A DNA stretch of 51,932 nt, from contig CAKVAF010000014.1 in NCBI GenBank assembly GCA_934718785.1, positions 1 to 51,932 of the forward strand. The letters are read 5' to 3'. The DNA is from an uncultured Campylobacter sp. Its GTDB lineage: Bacteria > Campylobacterota > Campylobacteria > Campylobacterales > Campylobacteraceae. Shown here in pieces: positions 9,445-18,431 of this stretch (position 1 is its first letter; each line of letters starts with the position of its first letter). Made by a program: the position numbers and the translations under genes. The notes below the pieces were generated by a model. The model was not told where the DNA came from. It worked only from the letters and a program-made list of their open reading frames with translations, and searched no databases.

Positions 9445-10028
9445 TGTTTATCCCTTATGTGATTGAAAAAAGCTCGCGCGGAGAGCGAAGCTACGACATT
9501 TATTCGCGTCTTTTAAAGGATAGAATTGTCATGCTTAGTGGAGAGATTGAAGATAATCTAGCTGCTTCTATCGTCGCTCAGCTTTTGTTTTTAGAGGCTG
9601 AAGATCCGCAAAAAGACATTTTTTTGTATATCAACTCGCCCGGTGGCGTGATTACAAGCGGCTTTAGCATTTATGATACGATGAATTATATCAAGCCTGA
9701 TGTTTGCACGATTTGTATAGGTCAGGCTGCTTCGATGGGGGCGTTTTTGCTCAGTTGCGGGGCTAAGGGTAAGCGCTTTGCTCTGCCAAATTCGCGCATT
9801 ATGATTCATCAGCCCTTAGGTGGCGCGCGCGGCCAAGCAGCTGATATAGAAATTCAAGCTAAAGAAATTCTAAGGCTTCGCAGCATTTTAAATGATATTT
9901 TAGCTCAAAACACAGGGCAAAAATTAGCAAAAATTGCAAAAGATACAGACAGAGACTTTTTTATGAGCTCTAAAGAAGCTAAAGAATATGGGCTAATTGA
10001 TAAGGTTTTGGAAAAAAGTTTTAAATAA
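9444..10028 (+). CDS. clpP: ATP-dependent Clp protease proteolytic subunit ClpP
   Basis: The serine peptidase chamber that degrades proteins fed by ClpA/ClpX. The protein has 194 residues, normal length. The catalytic triad is complete: Ser97 in [12 protein letters not shown], His122 in [18 protein letters not shown] and Asp171 in [11 protein letters not shown]. The start codon overlaps the tig stop by one base, so translation is probably coupled to tig. The 212 bases after it are AT-rich with one small hairpin (10091-10106) before the next gene. Confidence 0.97.
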   Translation: MFIPYVIEKSSRGERSYDIYSRLLKDRIVMLSGEIEDNLAASIVAQLLFLEAEDPQKDIFLYINSPGGVITSGFSIYDTMNYIKPDVCTICIGQAASMGAFLLSCGAKGKRFALPNSRIMIHQPLGGARGQAADIEIQAKEILRLRSILNDILAQNTGQKLAKIAKDTDRDFFMSSKEAKEYGLIDKVLEKSFK

Positions 10029-10240
10029 AATTGAATGAGAATTTAGAAATTTTTAGTAAATTTATTTGAAAATTTTAAGTCAATCCATGTGAATTGAAGC
10101 CAATTCATAGAATTTTAATAATGAGTAAGAGTTAAGAGAGTTAAAAAATTTGATAAATTAAATTTTACACTCAAATTAAGGTAAAATTGGATTTAAATTT
10201 CAAGCAAGTTTAAAATTGATTTTAAAAGAAAGGCGTGGCA

Positions 10241-11266
10241 ATGGCGAATGATTTTTTAGGCGATATAGACATAGGCTCAGGTGCTAAAGAGTCGCAAAAG
10301 CTTCAAAAAATAGGTGGCGGCGAGCTTGAAAAATTTGCTAAAAATGTCGTTGAATCTTTGATAAAAGACAATGTCCCACCCATTCCTGTGAATTATCAAA
10401 TTTATTTTCTCAAGCAGCTTGAGAGTGATTCTATCACGCAAACTTTTAAAAAACGCGTTGTAGAAATGCTTGAATTTGACGAAAAGCAAGACAACAAAGT
10501 CTCGTTTTTAGAAGGCAAGATTAAAAAAAGCTTCAACTCACTAAACCGCCTTTTACAAGACATTGCGATGATTTACAAAAACACCAAAGTCATGGAAGAA
10601 TTGATTGAAAAAAGAGAAGGCGAGCTGAGCGTAAGCTCAAACAATCTCACCCTAGAAAGCACGCTCTCATCGCTTCAAACTGACTTGGAGCGCTATTTAG
10701 CCGTGCTCGAAAAATACTCCTACACCGTAAAAGCCAATTTCGAAGATGTGAGCCACACTTATAAAACCATAGAAGAAAACAGCGAATACGATCAAGTTTT
10801 TGGCGTTTATAATCAAAAATTTTTAATGCTTTTATTGCAAAAGTGTAAAGAGGGCTTTATCAAATACAATTATCAAAACTCGCTCGCACTTTTTCGCGTC
10901 AAAGAAGAGATTTTAAACACACTGGATTCTAAAAATAAGGTGATTTTACTTAAAAATATTGCCAAAATTTTACAAAAAAACGCGCAAAAAGGAAACATCG
11001 TCGCGCACTATCAAGACGGCATTTTTGCAGTGCTTTTTCAACATACAAATTTACAAGATGCGCAAACTTTAGCACAAAATATCATCGATCAAATCTATAA
11101 CACCAGCTTTTTTATGAGCGGGGCTGAAGTGAGTGTGGATATTCAGGCGAGTTTAGCACTCGTTCAAGATGAAGCAGATTTAACTAAATTTATAGAAAAA
11201 CTCATCAAAGAGCTTGCTAAAAGCGGCAAGGATAAAGAAAAGCTCATTATTTTAGGCACACAATGA
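10241..11266 (+). CDS. Degenerate GGDEF-domain protein
   Basis: A 341-residue cytosolic protein with a long helical N-terminal half (residues 1-175, coiled-coil-like around 85-165) and a C-terminal domain with the layout of a diguanylate cyclase: EYDQVFGVYNQKFLMLLLQ corresponds to the D-x-LTGLxNR segment, then LALFRVKE, then YQDGIFAVLF where an active enzyme has YGGDEFAVLL (QDGIF at about residues 258-262). The signature residues that bind GTP and metal are missing, so c-di-GMP synthesis is unlikely; a sensory or scaffold role is an inference. ATG at 10241 has AAAGG seven bases upstream; a GTG at 10235 touches that site and is less likely. Its stop overlaps the def ATG (ATGA). Confidence 0.7.
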   Translation: MANDFLGDIDIGSGAKESQKLQKIGGGELEKFAKNVVESLIKDNVPPIPVNYQIYFLKQLESDSITQTFKKRVVEMLEFDEKQDNKVSFLEGKIKKSFNSLNRLLQDIAMIYKNTKVMEELIEKREGELSVSSNNLTLESTLSSLQTDLERYLAVLEKYSYTVKANFEDVSHTYKTIEENSEYDQVFGVYNQKFLMLLLQKCKEGFIKYNYQNSLALFRVKEEILNTLDSKNKVILLKNIAKILQKNAQKGNIVAHYQDGIFAVLFQHTNLQDAQTLAQNIIDQIYNTSFFMSGAEVSVDIQASLALVQDEADLTKFIEKLIKELAKSGKDKEKLIILGTQ

Positions 11267-11901
11267 AACGAAACATCATCACTTATCCTAGCAAAAGACT
11301 TTATCTCAACTCAGAGCCTATCACGCGCTTTGATAGTGAGCTTCACACTTTACTTGATGATATGTATGAGACGATGATAGATGGGCTTGGCGTGGGACTT
11401 GCTGCCATTCAAGTCAATGTGCCTGTGCGCGCTTTTTTGGTCAATATCCCCGATGAAAATGACGAGCAAAAAAAAGAAAATTTATATGAGATTATCAATC
11501 CAGAGATTGAGTTTATAGGCGATGAGCAAATCATTTTTACTGAGGGTTGCTTGTCCATTCCTGGCTTTTTTGAAGAAGTTTTAAGAAATAAAAATGTAGG
11601 ACTGAGCTATTTTAACCGCTTTGGAGAAAAGAAAATTTTAGAAGCTAGCGATTTTTTAGCAGTGGCGATTCAGCACGAATTTGACCACCTTAATGGGCAT
11701 TTATTTATAGAAAAATTAAGCTATTCTAAAAGGCAAAAATTTCAAAAAGAGTATAAAGAACAACTCAAAGCCCTAAAAAAAGAAGCGGCTAAAAACGGTG
11801 CAAATACACAAAATACCGCAGCCAAATCAAAGCCAAACTACAAAGATCGCATAAAAACAAAGGCAAATTCTAATCCAAGAAAAAGCGATGAAAAAGCTTA
11901 A
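11263..11901 (+). CDS. def: Peptide deformylase
   Basis: Removes the N-formyl group from new proteins. All three motifs are present: GLGVGLAAIQV (residues 41-51), EGCLSIPG with metal ligand Cys96, and QHEFDHLNG with His138, catalytic Glu139 and His142. At 212 residues it is longer than the usual 170 because of a Lys/Asn/Ala-rich tail from about residue 170. The ATG overlaps the previous stop (ATGA), and the end overlaps the comM-like start by 14 bases, so four consecutive genes here are tightly packed or overlapping. Confidence 0.96.
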   Translation: MKRNIITYPSKRLYLNSEPITRFDSELHTLLDDMYETMIDGLGVGLAAIQVNVPVRAFLVNIPDENDEQKKENLYEIINPEIEFIGDEQIIFTEGCLSIPGFFEEVLRNKNVGLSYFNRFGEKKILEASDFLAVAIQHEFDHLNGHLFIEKLSYSKRQKFQKEYKEQLKALKKEAAKNGANTQNTAAKSKPNYKDRIKTKANSNPRKSDEKA

Positions 11902-13402
11902 AAGTGCGAGCTTAGGCGATGAGCTAGCTTTAATTGATGTAGAAAGCACTTTTACAAGGGGCTTGCCTGGCTTTTCTATCGTAGGACTTCCTAACTCAGC
12001 CATTAAAGAAAGTACCGAGCGCATAAAAGCTACCTTAATGCACAAAAACTTTGCTTTTCCTGCGCAAAAAATCACCATCAATTTAAGCCCTTCAGGCATT
12101 CCTAAAAACGGCTCGCATTTTGATTTAGCTATCGCGCTTTTAATCTTGCTTCAAAAAGAAAGCTTTGATGAGAACTTTTTTGTCTTTGGCGAGCTAGGAC
12201 TTGATGGTGCTATAAAGGCTACAAACGAGCTTTTTTCTCTGCTTTTATTTTTATCTACAAAACTTGAAAAAGCGCGCGTTTTACTGCCAAAAGAAATTGC
12301 CTTAAAAGCTTCAATGATACCGAATTTAGAAGTCTTTGCTTTCAATCATTTAGATGAAGCCTTAAGCTTTTTTAAAGATAAAAATTATGAGAATTTTAAA
12401 TTTAAAAACTCTCATCCCATTTTAAGCGAATTTATAGAAATACAGGGCGAAAAATTTATTAAAAATACAAAATTTACTTATGATTTTAGCGAGGTTAAAG
12501 GACAAGAAAATGCCAAAAGAGCCTGCCTCATCGCTGCTGCTGGAATGCATAATTTACTTTTTGAGGGCAGTGCTGGAAGTGGTAAAAGTATGTGTGCTAA
12601 GCGTTTAGTCTATATTTTACCCCCACAAAGCCTGCAAGAAGTGCTTTTAAATAGTGCTTATAATAGCTTAAATTCTAAAAACACGGACTTTTCAAGCACG
12701 AGAGCCTTTAGAAGCCCTCATCATACAAGCACCAGAGCGAGCATTTTTGGCGGTGGCACTAAAATGGCAAAAATAGGCGAAGTGGCTTTGGCAAATGGCG
12801 GGGTGCTGTTTTTTGATGAGTTTCCCCATTTTCAAAAGCAAATCATAGAAAGCCTGCGCGAGCCTTTAGAAGACAATCAAATTCTTGTTTCAAGGGTGCA
12901 TTCAAAGGTGCGTTATGAGACGAAATTTCTCTTTGCAGCGGCGCTTAATCCTTGCCCTTGTGGGAATTTATTTTCCACTCATTTACCTTGTACTTGCAGC
13001 GAGCTAGCAATCAAACGCTATAAAAGCACGCTTTCAGCGCCTATTTTAGATAGGATCGATCTTTATGTGCCTATGCAAGAAGCAAGCATTGATGATAAGC
13101 CAGGCCTTAGCTCAAAGCAAATGAGTGAAGCGGTTTTAAAAGCCTTTATTTTTCAAAAAAAGCGCGCTCAAAATGAGTTTAACGCCAAGCTTAGCGATGA
13201 AGAGCTTAAAAAATACTGCGTGCTTAAAAATGATGCTGATGAGATTTTAATTAGAGCAAGCACTCGTTATAAGCTCTCTCAAAGAGCGCTCAATAAAACG
13301 CTTAAGGTGGCTCGCACGATAGCTGATTTAAATGAGCAAGAAAAAATTTCAAAATCTCATCTTTTAGAGGCTCTAAGCTTTAGGATTAGGGAAAATGCTT
13401 GA
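11888..13402 (+). CDS. comM: ComM/YifB-family Mg-chelatase-like AAA+ ATPase
   Basis: The family includes ComM, a hexameric helicase that promotes branch migration during natural transformation. The protein has 504 residues, typical. The N-terminal Lon-protease-like fold (GLPGFSIVGLPNSAIKESTERIKATL, 25-50) is followed by the AAA+ core: Walker A GSAGSGKS (227-234), FRSPHHTSTRASIFGGG, Walker B GVLFFDEFPHF, and ALNPCPCGN...LPCTC, a four-cysteine cluster usual for YifB. The start overlaps def by 14 bases in another frame. The transformation methylase homologue (13930-15105) is nearby but on the opposite strand. The role in Campylobacter is inferred from family members. Confidence 0.9.
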   Translation: MKKLKSASLGDELALIDVESTFTRGLPGFSIVGLPNSAIKESTERIKATLMHKNFAFPAQKITINLSPSGIPKNGSHFDLAIALLILLQKESFDENFFVFGELGLDGAIKATNELFSLLLFLSTKLEKARVLLPKEIALKASMIPNLEVFAFNHLDEALSFFKDKNYENFKFKNSHPILSEFIEIQGEKFIKNTKFTYDFSEVKGQENAKRACLIAAAGMHNLLFEGSAGSGKSMCAKRLVYILPPQSLQEVLLNSAYNSLNSKNTDFSSTRAFRSPHHTSTRASIFGGGTKMAKIGEVALANGGVLFFDEFPHFQKQIIESLREPLEDNQILVSRVHSKVRYETKFLFAAALNPCPCGNLFSTHLPCTCSELAIKRYKSTLSAPILDRIDLYVPMQEASIDDKPGLSSKQMSEAVLKAFIFQKKRAQNEFNAKLSDEELKKYCVLKNDADEILIRASTRYKLSQRALNKTLKVARTIADLNEQEKISKSHLLEALSFRIRENA

Positions 13403-13484
13403 GTTGGCAAGGAATTTGCTTGTAAGTTTAAGAGCGTTTGATGAGTTTAAAATGATTGATTACGCGTTAAACCCACTCATTTAA
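13395..13484 (+). CDS. Possible 29-residue small ORF after comM
   Basis: ATG overlaps the comM stop region in another frame and reads MLELARNLLVSLRAFDEF... to TAA at 13482-13484, nine bases before the next gene. There is no strong ribosome binding site of its own; translation could only be by coupling. It may be chance or the relic of a longer gene. Low confidence. Confidence 0.2.
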   Translation: MLELARNLLVSLRAFDEFKMIDYALNPLI

Positions 13485-13492
13485 GGATTATT

Positions 13493-13849
13493 ATGTATAA
13501 AAATCAACTTCGATTTTTTCATCATTCTTTCAAACCCTGCCGCATTTTTATGCTCTTAATTTTGAGCTTAAATTTAAGCTTTGGCGCAAGCTTTTGCTTT
13601 GATAATAAAGATTTTGTGCTTCTTGTTGAAAGCAAATGCGCTTTAAATGAAAATGTTTGCGCTCAAATTATTTTGCAAAAGATAGATAAAAAAACGCGCC
13701 AAGTCCTTACTCTAAAGGGCGAGCGCAAATTTGAAAGCTTTAAATTTAAACAAGGCATGAAAGAGTTTATCATCCGCCACAATGAGCTTTTAGAGCTTGA
13801 TTACAACATACTCAAGGCAACTTACCCGCTGAATGTGTGTAAATTCTAA
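13493..13849 (+). CDS. Small secreted protein of unknown function
   Basis: A 118-residue protein I do not recognise. A hydrophobic stretch (about residues 18-31, IFMLLILSLNLSFGAS) looks like a signal peptide with cleavage after SFGA, though the N-region before it is long for a signal peptide; an internal Met at residue 20 is an alternative start. The mature part (about 87 residues) has four cysteines (FCFD, SKCAL, ENVCAQ, LNVCKF), enough for two disulfide bonds in the periplasm. AAGGA lies 6 bases before the first ATG. It is convergent with the methylase gene; the 80 bases between are T-rich. Confidence 0.6.
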   Translation: MYKNQLRFFHHSFKPCRIFMLLILSLNLSFGASFCFDNKDFVLLVESKCALNENVCAQIILQKIDKKTRQVLTLKGERKFESFKFKQGMKEFIIRHNELLELDYNILKATYPLNVCKF

Positions 13850-13929
13850 TTTTTGTTTTTATACTGCAAAAATATTATTTATCGTTTTTTGTTTTAAAAA
13901 CTCTTTTTAGTCTCTTAAAAAAAATAATT

Positions 13930-15105
13930 TCACTGATTTTTCACTAAAATATAAAGCTGTTCTTTGACCTTGATAGGACGGGCTTTTAAATTACGGCTGG
14001 CTCTAAAGGTGGGATAGTCTTGTTCTAAAACGAAGCATTTTCCAAGCGTGGCAAGTTTTTTTTCAAAGCTTTCTTTTTTGACAAAGCCCTCGCAACTATA
14101 GCTTAATAAAATGATTTTCGCCCTTAAGGTAAAAATAAGCTCAAACAAAGCTTCTTCAGCCATTTTAGGGCTATTAAAAGCGCTTTTATTCCAGCCCTTT
14201 GCTATACCTGAAACGCGCGAAATTTCAGTAGGTCTTTGATAATTTACAATTAAATTGAGCATGAAATAATTTGAACTGTAAGGATGTTGATTATAAGGCG
14301 GGTCTAAATAGGCTAAATCAAGGCTATCAAGTTCTTTTGCTAAAATGAGTGCGTCTTTTTGAAGTGTGTTAAATTCGCACTTGAAATTTGAAAAAACAGG
14401 CTTTAAAAGCTTTATTTTACCTTTAATGCGTTTAAGTGCGTTTTCTGCGCTTCCGCCAAATTTACCTAGCCCATTTTTATCCTTATAAAAGCCCTTGAAA
14501 ACGCCTCCTGTATTTGAATGCACGCTGGCTTCATAAATTAAAGGAGCGATGAAAAAGGGGTGTAAATTTACAGGCACGATTTGAGAGATTTTTTGACGCA
14601 TAGTATCTAAAAACATCGCATTTTCAGGCGTATAAAAAACGCGCTCGCCCTCTTTTATATTTTCCTCATCAAAAGGTGCGTAAAGCTCGCTGATAAAGCC
14701 TCTTTGAAGCCTTAAATTTTCATATAATTTTTGATGATAAAAAGCAATTTTTTCATCTAAAATTTCGCTTTTGTTGCTAAGATAGCATTCATTGATGATT
14801 TTTGAATAATCCTCTAAATCATTTGTAAAAATCATACTCGAATGCGCCTTTGCAAAGCGGCTTACTATGCCTGAGCCGCTGAAAACATCGACAAATTTAA
14901 GTTTTTTTAGTTTAAGCTCATTTTTAGCAAAGTCAAAGCCTTGCTTTAAAAAGCTTAAAAGCGCTCTTTTGTTGCCTAAATATGTGATGATTTGCTCTTT
15001 TAAAAACGCGGGATTTTCGCTGAATGCTTCATTTAACTTTGTTTTAGAAGTATTTTTTAGTTGATTTTTAGAGTTTGAATTTGTAGATTTTTCAATTTTA
15101 TTCAT
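13930..15105 (-). CDS. ctsM: Adenine-specific DNA methyltransferase, CtsM-like
   Basis: A solitary N6-adenine methylase of the D12 (Dam-like) class. SAM-binding motif FVDVFSGSG is at residues 71-79 and the catalytic DPPY at 268-271 (LAYLDPPYNQHPYSSNYF). The N-terminal region has ITYLGNKRALL, the D12 family opening. The first 27 residues are Asn/Ser/Lys-rich low complexity. No restriction enzyme lies beside it. The position after thrS-infC matches C. jejuni Cj0208 (CtsM), reported to methylate RAATTY and to mark DNA as acceptable for natural transformation. The same role here is an inference from synteny and domain type. The start lies within or next to a hairpin (15109-15130) whose 3' arm holds the AAGGG ribosome binding site. 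Confidence 0.85.
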   Translation of the reverse strand: MNKIEKSTNSNSKNQLKNTSKTKLNEAFSENPAFLKEQIITYLGNKRALLSFLKQGFDFAKNELKLKKLKFVDVFSGSGIVSRFAKAHSSMIFTNDLEDYSKIINECYLSNKSEILDEKIAFYHQKLYENLRLQRGFISELYAPFDEENIKEGERVFYTPENAMFLDTMRQKISQIVPVNLHPFFIAPLIYEASVHSNTGGVFKGFYKDKNGLGKFGGSAENALKRIKGKIKLLKPVFSNFKCEFNTLQKDALILAKELDSLDLAYLDPPYNQHPYSSNYFMLNLIVNYQRPTEISRVSGIAKGWNKSAFNSPKMAEEALFELIFTLRAKIILLSYSCEGFVKKESFEKKLATLGKCFVLEQDYPTFRASRNLKARPIKVKEQLYILVKNQ

Positions 15106-15108
15106 TTT

Positions 15109-15130
15109 AAGCCCTTTGATATAAGGGCTT
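15109..15130 (-). promoter_or_regulatory. Hairpin covering the ctsM ribosome binding site
   Basis: The arms AAGCCCTT (15123-15130 read on the minus strand) and AAGGGCTT (15109-15116) pair perfectly over 8 bp around a 6-base loop. The infC stop is in the 5' arm, and the only good Shine-Dalgarno of ctsM (AAGGG, 6 bases from ATG 15105) is in the 3' arm. It has no T run, so translational control or mRNA processing fits better than termination. Confidence 0.6.
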
Positions 15131-15647
15131 AAGCCTTTTTCGGCACGACTAGCATATTCACATAACGGCCTTCAAAATTTGGCTCTTTGTCGCGGTTTGC
15201 TTCATTTTCTATCATTTTATAAATTTTATTTAAAAGAAGCACGCCAGCTTCAGGATTTGCCATTTCACGCCCCTTTAAAAAGACACGAAAACGCACGTGT
15301 TTTCCCTCTTTTAAAAACTCCAAAGCGTGTTTTACCTTGTAATTGATATCATTTTGAGCGATTTTAACACCCAGCTTGATTTCTTTAATATCAATGACTT
15401 TTTGCTTTTTCTTCGCTTCTTTTTGCTTTTTTTCTTGCTGGTAGCGAAATTTGCCAAAATCCATAATCTTACACACAGGAGGCTTTGCCTCAGGTGCTAT
15501 CATCACTAAATCAAGCCCCAAGCGGCCCGCTATCTCAAGGGCTTCATCGCTTGAAATAATCCCATAAGCCTTGCCATCATCGCCTACGCAGCGAATTTGA
15601 GGTAAATCAATCTCCTCGTTTAACAATACATCTTTATCTTTACTCAA
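15129..15647 (-). CDS. infC: Translation initiation factor IF-3
   Basis: Keeps 30S subunits free and proofreads the start codon and initiator tRNA. The 172-residue protein has the N-domain ([25 protein letters not shown]), the lysine-rich linker [20 protein letters not shown], and the C-domain ([40 protein letters not shown]). The start is TTG at 15647, with GAGG seven bases upstream; no ATG fits. Its first bases overlap the thrS stop (TTGA). A non-ATG start suits the autoregulation known for E. coli infC, where IF-3 represses its own AUU-initiated mRNA; here that is inferred. Confidence 0.95.
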   Translation of the reverse strand: MSKDKDVLLNEEIDLPQIRCVGDDGKAYGIISSDEALEIAGRLGLDLVMIAPEAKPPVCKIMDFGKFRYQQEKKQKEAKKKQKVIDIKEIKLGVKIAQNDINYKVKHALEFLKEGKHVRFRVFLKGREMANPEAGVLLLNKIYKMIENEANRDKEPNFEGRYVNMLVVPKKA

Positions 15648-17467
15648 AAATGCACCTCATTCATTTTCTCCTTTATTAAGCTAAAAAACTCCTCTAAAGC
15701 AAGGTTTTTCTGCTCTTTGGCTCTTCTATCTCTAAGAGCAACGCTTTTTTTATCCACTTCCTCATCGCCAAGCACTAAAATCATCGGTAATTTCGCCTTT
15801 TCAGCTGTGCGAATTCTTTTATTCAAACTCTCATTTTTATCATACACTTCGCTATCAATACCACGCATCAAAAGCTCTCTTTTAATGTCTTTTGCATACT
15901 CTGCGTGTTTTTCACTAATGGGGATAATGCCCACTTGAATGGGAGCTATGAAAAAAGGAAACTCCCCAGCACAGTGTTCTGTTAAAATGCCTAAAAAGCG
16001 CTCAAAAGAGCCTAAAATAGCGCGATGAAGCATTACAGGACGCTTTTTAGAATTATCCGCTGCGGTGTATTCAAGCTCAAATCTTTCAGGTAAGTTGAAA
16101 TCGACTTGCACCGTGCCACACTGCCACTTACGCCCTAGTGCATCTGTGATTTTAATGTCTATTTTAGGACCATAAAAGGCTCCCCCACCCTCATCTATAC
16201 CATAACTTAGCCCTTGCTCATCCAAAGCTTCTTTAAGTGCCTTTGTCGCGCTATCCCAAATTTCATCGCTGCCTATGGCTTTAGCAGGCTTGGTTGAAAT
16301 CTCCATTTCATAGCTAAAATCAAAGGCTTTCATCAGCACATTGACAAAGTCTAAAATTTCAAGCACGAGCTCTTTGATTTGACTTGGCATACAAAAAATG
16401 TGCGCATCATCTTGAGTAAATTCACGCACTCTAAAAAGTCCGTGCAAAACCCCACTTTTTTCGTGCCGATGAACGACGCCGTATTCAAAGTATTTTATCG
16501 GCAAATCGCGGTAGCTTCTAACATCGCTTTGATAAATTTTAATATGCCCCACGCAGTTCATAGGCTTTATGCCATATTCTTGCTCGTCAATTTGTGTAAA
16601 ATACATATTTTCTTTATAGTTTTCATAATGACCGCTGATTTTCCACACATCAGCTTTTAAAAGCTCAGGCCCTCGCACAGGTTCATAATCACGCAAGCGG
16701 TGGGAGCAATAAAGCATTTGCTCTAGTCGGCTTCTCATTCTTGCACCATTACTCAGCCACAGCGGCAAGCCCCCGCCAATTTGCTCATCAAAATGAAAAA
16801 GCTTAAGCTCAGTCCCTAGCTTTCTATGATCTCGCTTTTTGGCTTCTTCTAAAACAGTGAGATAATTTTTCAAGCTTTCTTTATCTGCAAAAGCCGTGCC
16901 ATAAATGCGTGTGAGCATTTCTCTTTTCTCATCGCCACCTAAATACGCCCCTGCAATGCGAGTGAGTTTAAAAAAGCGGCAAAACTTCGTATTTGGCACA
17001 TGAGGACCGCGGCACAAATCCTCAAACTCAGCCTGTTTATAAATGCTCACTTTGCCCTCAGGTATGCGAAGCATAACCTCTTGCTTTAAATCATCGTTTT
17101 GAAATTTAGCCTTAGCCTCGCTTTTTTCAATACTGTATTTGCTTATATTAATTTTAGCTTCAGCAAGTTCTTTCATCTTTTTTTCAATTCTTGCTAAGTC
17201 TTCTTCGCCCAGTTTAGCACTCACGCGAAAATCATAATAAAAGCCATCTTCTATCACAGGACCTACAAAAAATTTAGCCTCAGGGTAAAGCTGCTTAATC
17301 GCCTGAGCCATTAAATGCGCACAGGAATGGCGGATAAGCTCTAGGCTGTCTTTGTTATTATCAAAATAAATGGGAGTGAAATTTGAAGTGCTTGAAAGCT
17401 CGGCTGCACTTTGTGTATCAATGATTTTACCATCATCTTTGTAAGCTATGAGTAAATCTTCTTTCAT
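15644..17467 (-). CDS. thrS: Threonyl-tRNA synthetase
   Basis: Charges tRNA-Thr in the cytosol. The protein has 607 residues, slightly shorter than E. coli ThrRS because the N-terminal TGS domain is reduced. The editing domain shows [10 protein letters not shown] (metal/His motif, about residues 46-55). The class II core has GPxxxxADVWK, motif 2 ([33 protein letters not shown]) and motif 3 ([17 protein letters not shown]), followed by the anticodon-binding domain. AGGAG lies 12 bases before the ATG, a long spacing. A TATAAT on the minus strand at 17490-17485 is a likely -10. infC overlaps the stop by four bases. Confidence 0.97.
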   Translation of the reverse strand: MKEDLLIAYKDDGKIIDTQSAAELSSTSNFTPIYFDNNKDSLELIRHSCAHLMAQAIKQLYPEAKFFVGPVIEDGFYYDFRVSAKLGEEDLARIEKKMKELAEAKINISKYSIEKSEAKAKFQNDDLKQEVMLRIPEGKVSIYKQAEFEDLCRGPHVPNTKFCRFFKLTRIAGAYLGGDEKREMLTRIYGTAFADKESLKNYLTVLEEAKKRDHRKLGTELKLFHFDEQIGGGLPLWLSNGARMRSRLEQMLYCSHRLRDYEPVRGPELLKADVWKISGHYENYKENMYFTQIDEQEYGIKPMNCVGHIKIYQSDVRSYRDLPIKYFEYGVVHRHEKSGVLHGLFRVREFTQDDAHIFCMPSQIKELVLEILDFVNVLMKAFDFSYEMEISTKPAKAIGSDEIWDSATKALKEALDEQGLSYGIDEGGGAFYGPKIDIKITDALGRKWQCGTVQVDFNLPERFELEYTAADNSKKRPVMLHRAILGSFERFLGILTEHCAGEFPFFIAPIQVGIIPISEKHAEYAKDIKRELLMRGIDSEVYDKNESLNKRIRTAEKAKLPMILVLGDEEVDKKSVALRDRRAKEQKNLALEEFFSLIKEKMNEVHF

Positions 17468-18026
17468 TAAAATCTAAAACTCCTAGATTATAAATTTATA
17501 TCAAGCAAATTTTAAAGCTAAATTTAGCATTAAAAGCCTTAAAATTTAAACTTAAATTCCAAGGCTTTTTAAAAATAAAATCTAGCTGTAATTGTAGCGA
17601 TTAAGGCTTAAGTTTTTTTTAAACGAAGCCATTTTTAAATAAAATTTGATGAAAATTTAGGTGGTTTTACAATCAAATTATAAGCATGATTAATGCAACA
17701 ATTTTACAATAAATGAAAATAAATTTTCAAAAAGTAACAAAATTTTGATAATTTTTAGTCAAAAAATGCTTAAATTTAAATAAATAAATTTTAAATATAT
17801 CATCAATCATTTATAAAATGTTACTTTATTTCACAAAAATGAGAAAAAATTTCATTAAAAATTTTAAAAAATTTATAAAATATTTAATTTAAAACCTAGT
17901 CTAAAAGCCCTTAAAATAAACAAATTTTATACTTTAATCCTAAGTTAAAAGGTAAAAATTTAAATTTTTATTCAATTTATTTTAACTTTTAAAACTTATA
18001 CTGAAAAGAAAGTTTAAGGAGAAAAA
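17468..18026. other. 559-base AT-rich intergenic region
   Basis: It separates the divergent thrS and flavocytochrome sets. It holds a 9-bp inverted repeat AAAAGCCTT/AAGGCTTTT (17533-17541 and 17572-17580), the thrS -10 (17485-17490), and a TATACT -10 for the plus-strand genes (17997-18002). I see no gene or RNA gene in the rest. Confidence 0.6.
17997..18002 (+). promoter_or_regulatory. -10 box for the flavocytochrome operon
   Basis: TATACT lies 25 bases before the first ATG (18027), with AAGGAG at about 18015-18020. It is downstream of a long T/A-rich region and no -35 is apparent. Confidence 0.45.
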
Positions 18027-18431
18027 ATGCAAAAAACTTCACGCAGAAGCTTTTTAAAGGGTTCTTTGCTCGCCCTTTTTACAAGCTCGCTTTTTGCAAA
18101 AGAGTTTTTAGAAAAAACGCAAAAAGAAAATTTAGATTTAAGCGCGCATAAAAGCACCTTAGTTTGCGATAAAAGCTGCTTTGATAAAAGCTTGAAAGCA
18201 GATAAAACTCTCATCATCGATAATGACATCGCCCCTATTTATAAAGACTTAAAAGAAGCCTTTAAAGAAGGCGTTGTCATCGCTAAGCTTCAAAGCGAGG
18301 CTTCAGCCTTTGTGCTTTCGCAAATGGCAAGAGATTTTAACGCTCATCTTGCCTATGAAAAAAGGCTTGAAAGCACAAATTTTTCGCAAATCAAACACCT
18401 CATTTTCACGCCTAAAGGAGTCAAACTATGA
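18027..18431 (+). CDS. Small Tat-signal protein, probable partner of the flavocytochrome
   Basis: A 134-residue protein whose N-terminus is a textbook twin-arginine signal (TSRRSFLKG at residues 4-12, then the hydrophobic LLALFTSSLFA and a likely cleavage after LFA). The mature part has two cysteines (LVCDKSCFD) and no domain I recognise. It overlaps the next ORF by four bases (ATGA), so it is co-translated with a flavoprotein that has no signal of its own. The suggestion that it carries the folded flavoprotein through Tat, or is equivalent to the PchX protein of the Pseudomonas p-cresol cluster, is inference. AAGGAG precedes the ATG. Confidence 0.7.
   Translation: MQKTSRRSFLKGSLLALFTSSLFAKEFLEKTQKENLDLSAHKSTLVCDKSCFDKSLKADKTLIIDNDIAPIYKDLKEAFKEGVVIAKLQSEASAFVLSQMARDFNAHLAYEKRLESTNFSQIKHLIFTPKGVKL

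Noticed and set aside
17533..17580. Inverted repeat upstream of thrS as a T-box or attenuator
   Set aside because: A TATAAT closer to the start (17485-17490, minus strand) would place the repeat outside the mRNA, and T-boxes are not expected in this group; no tRNA-matching specifier was seen.
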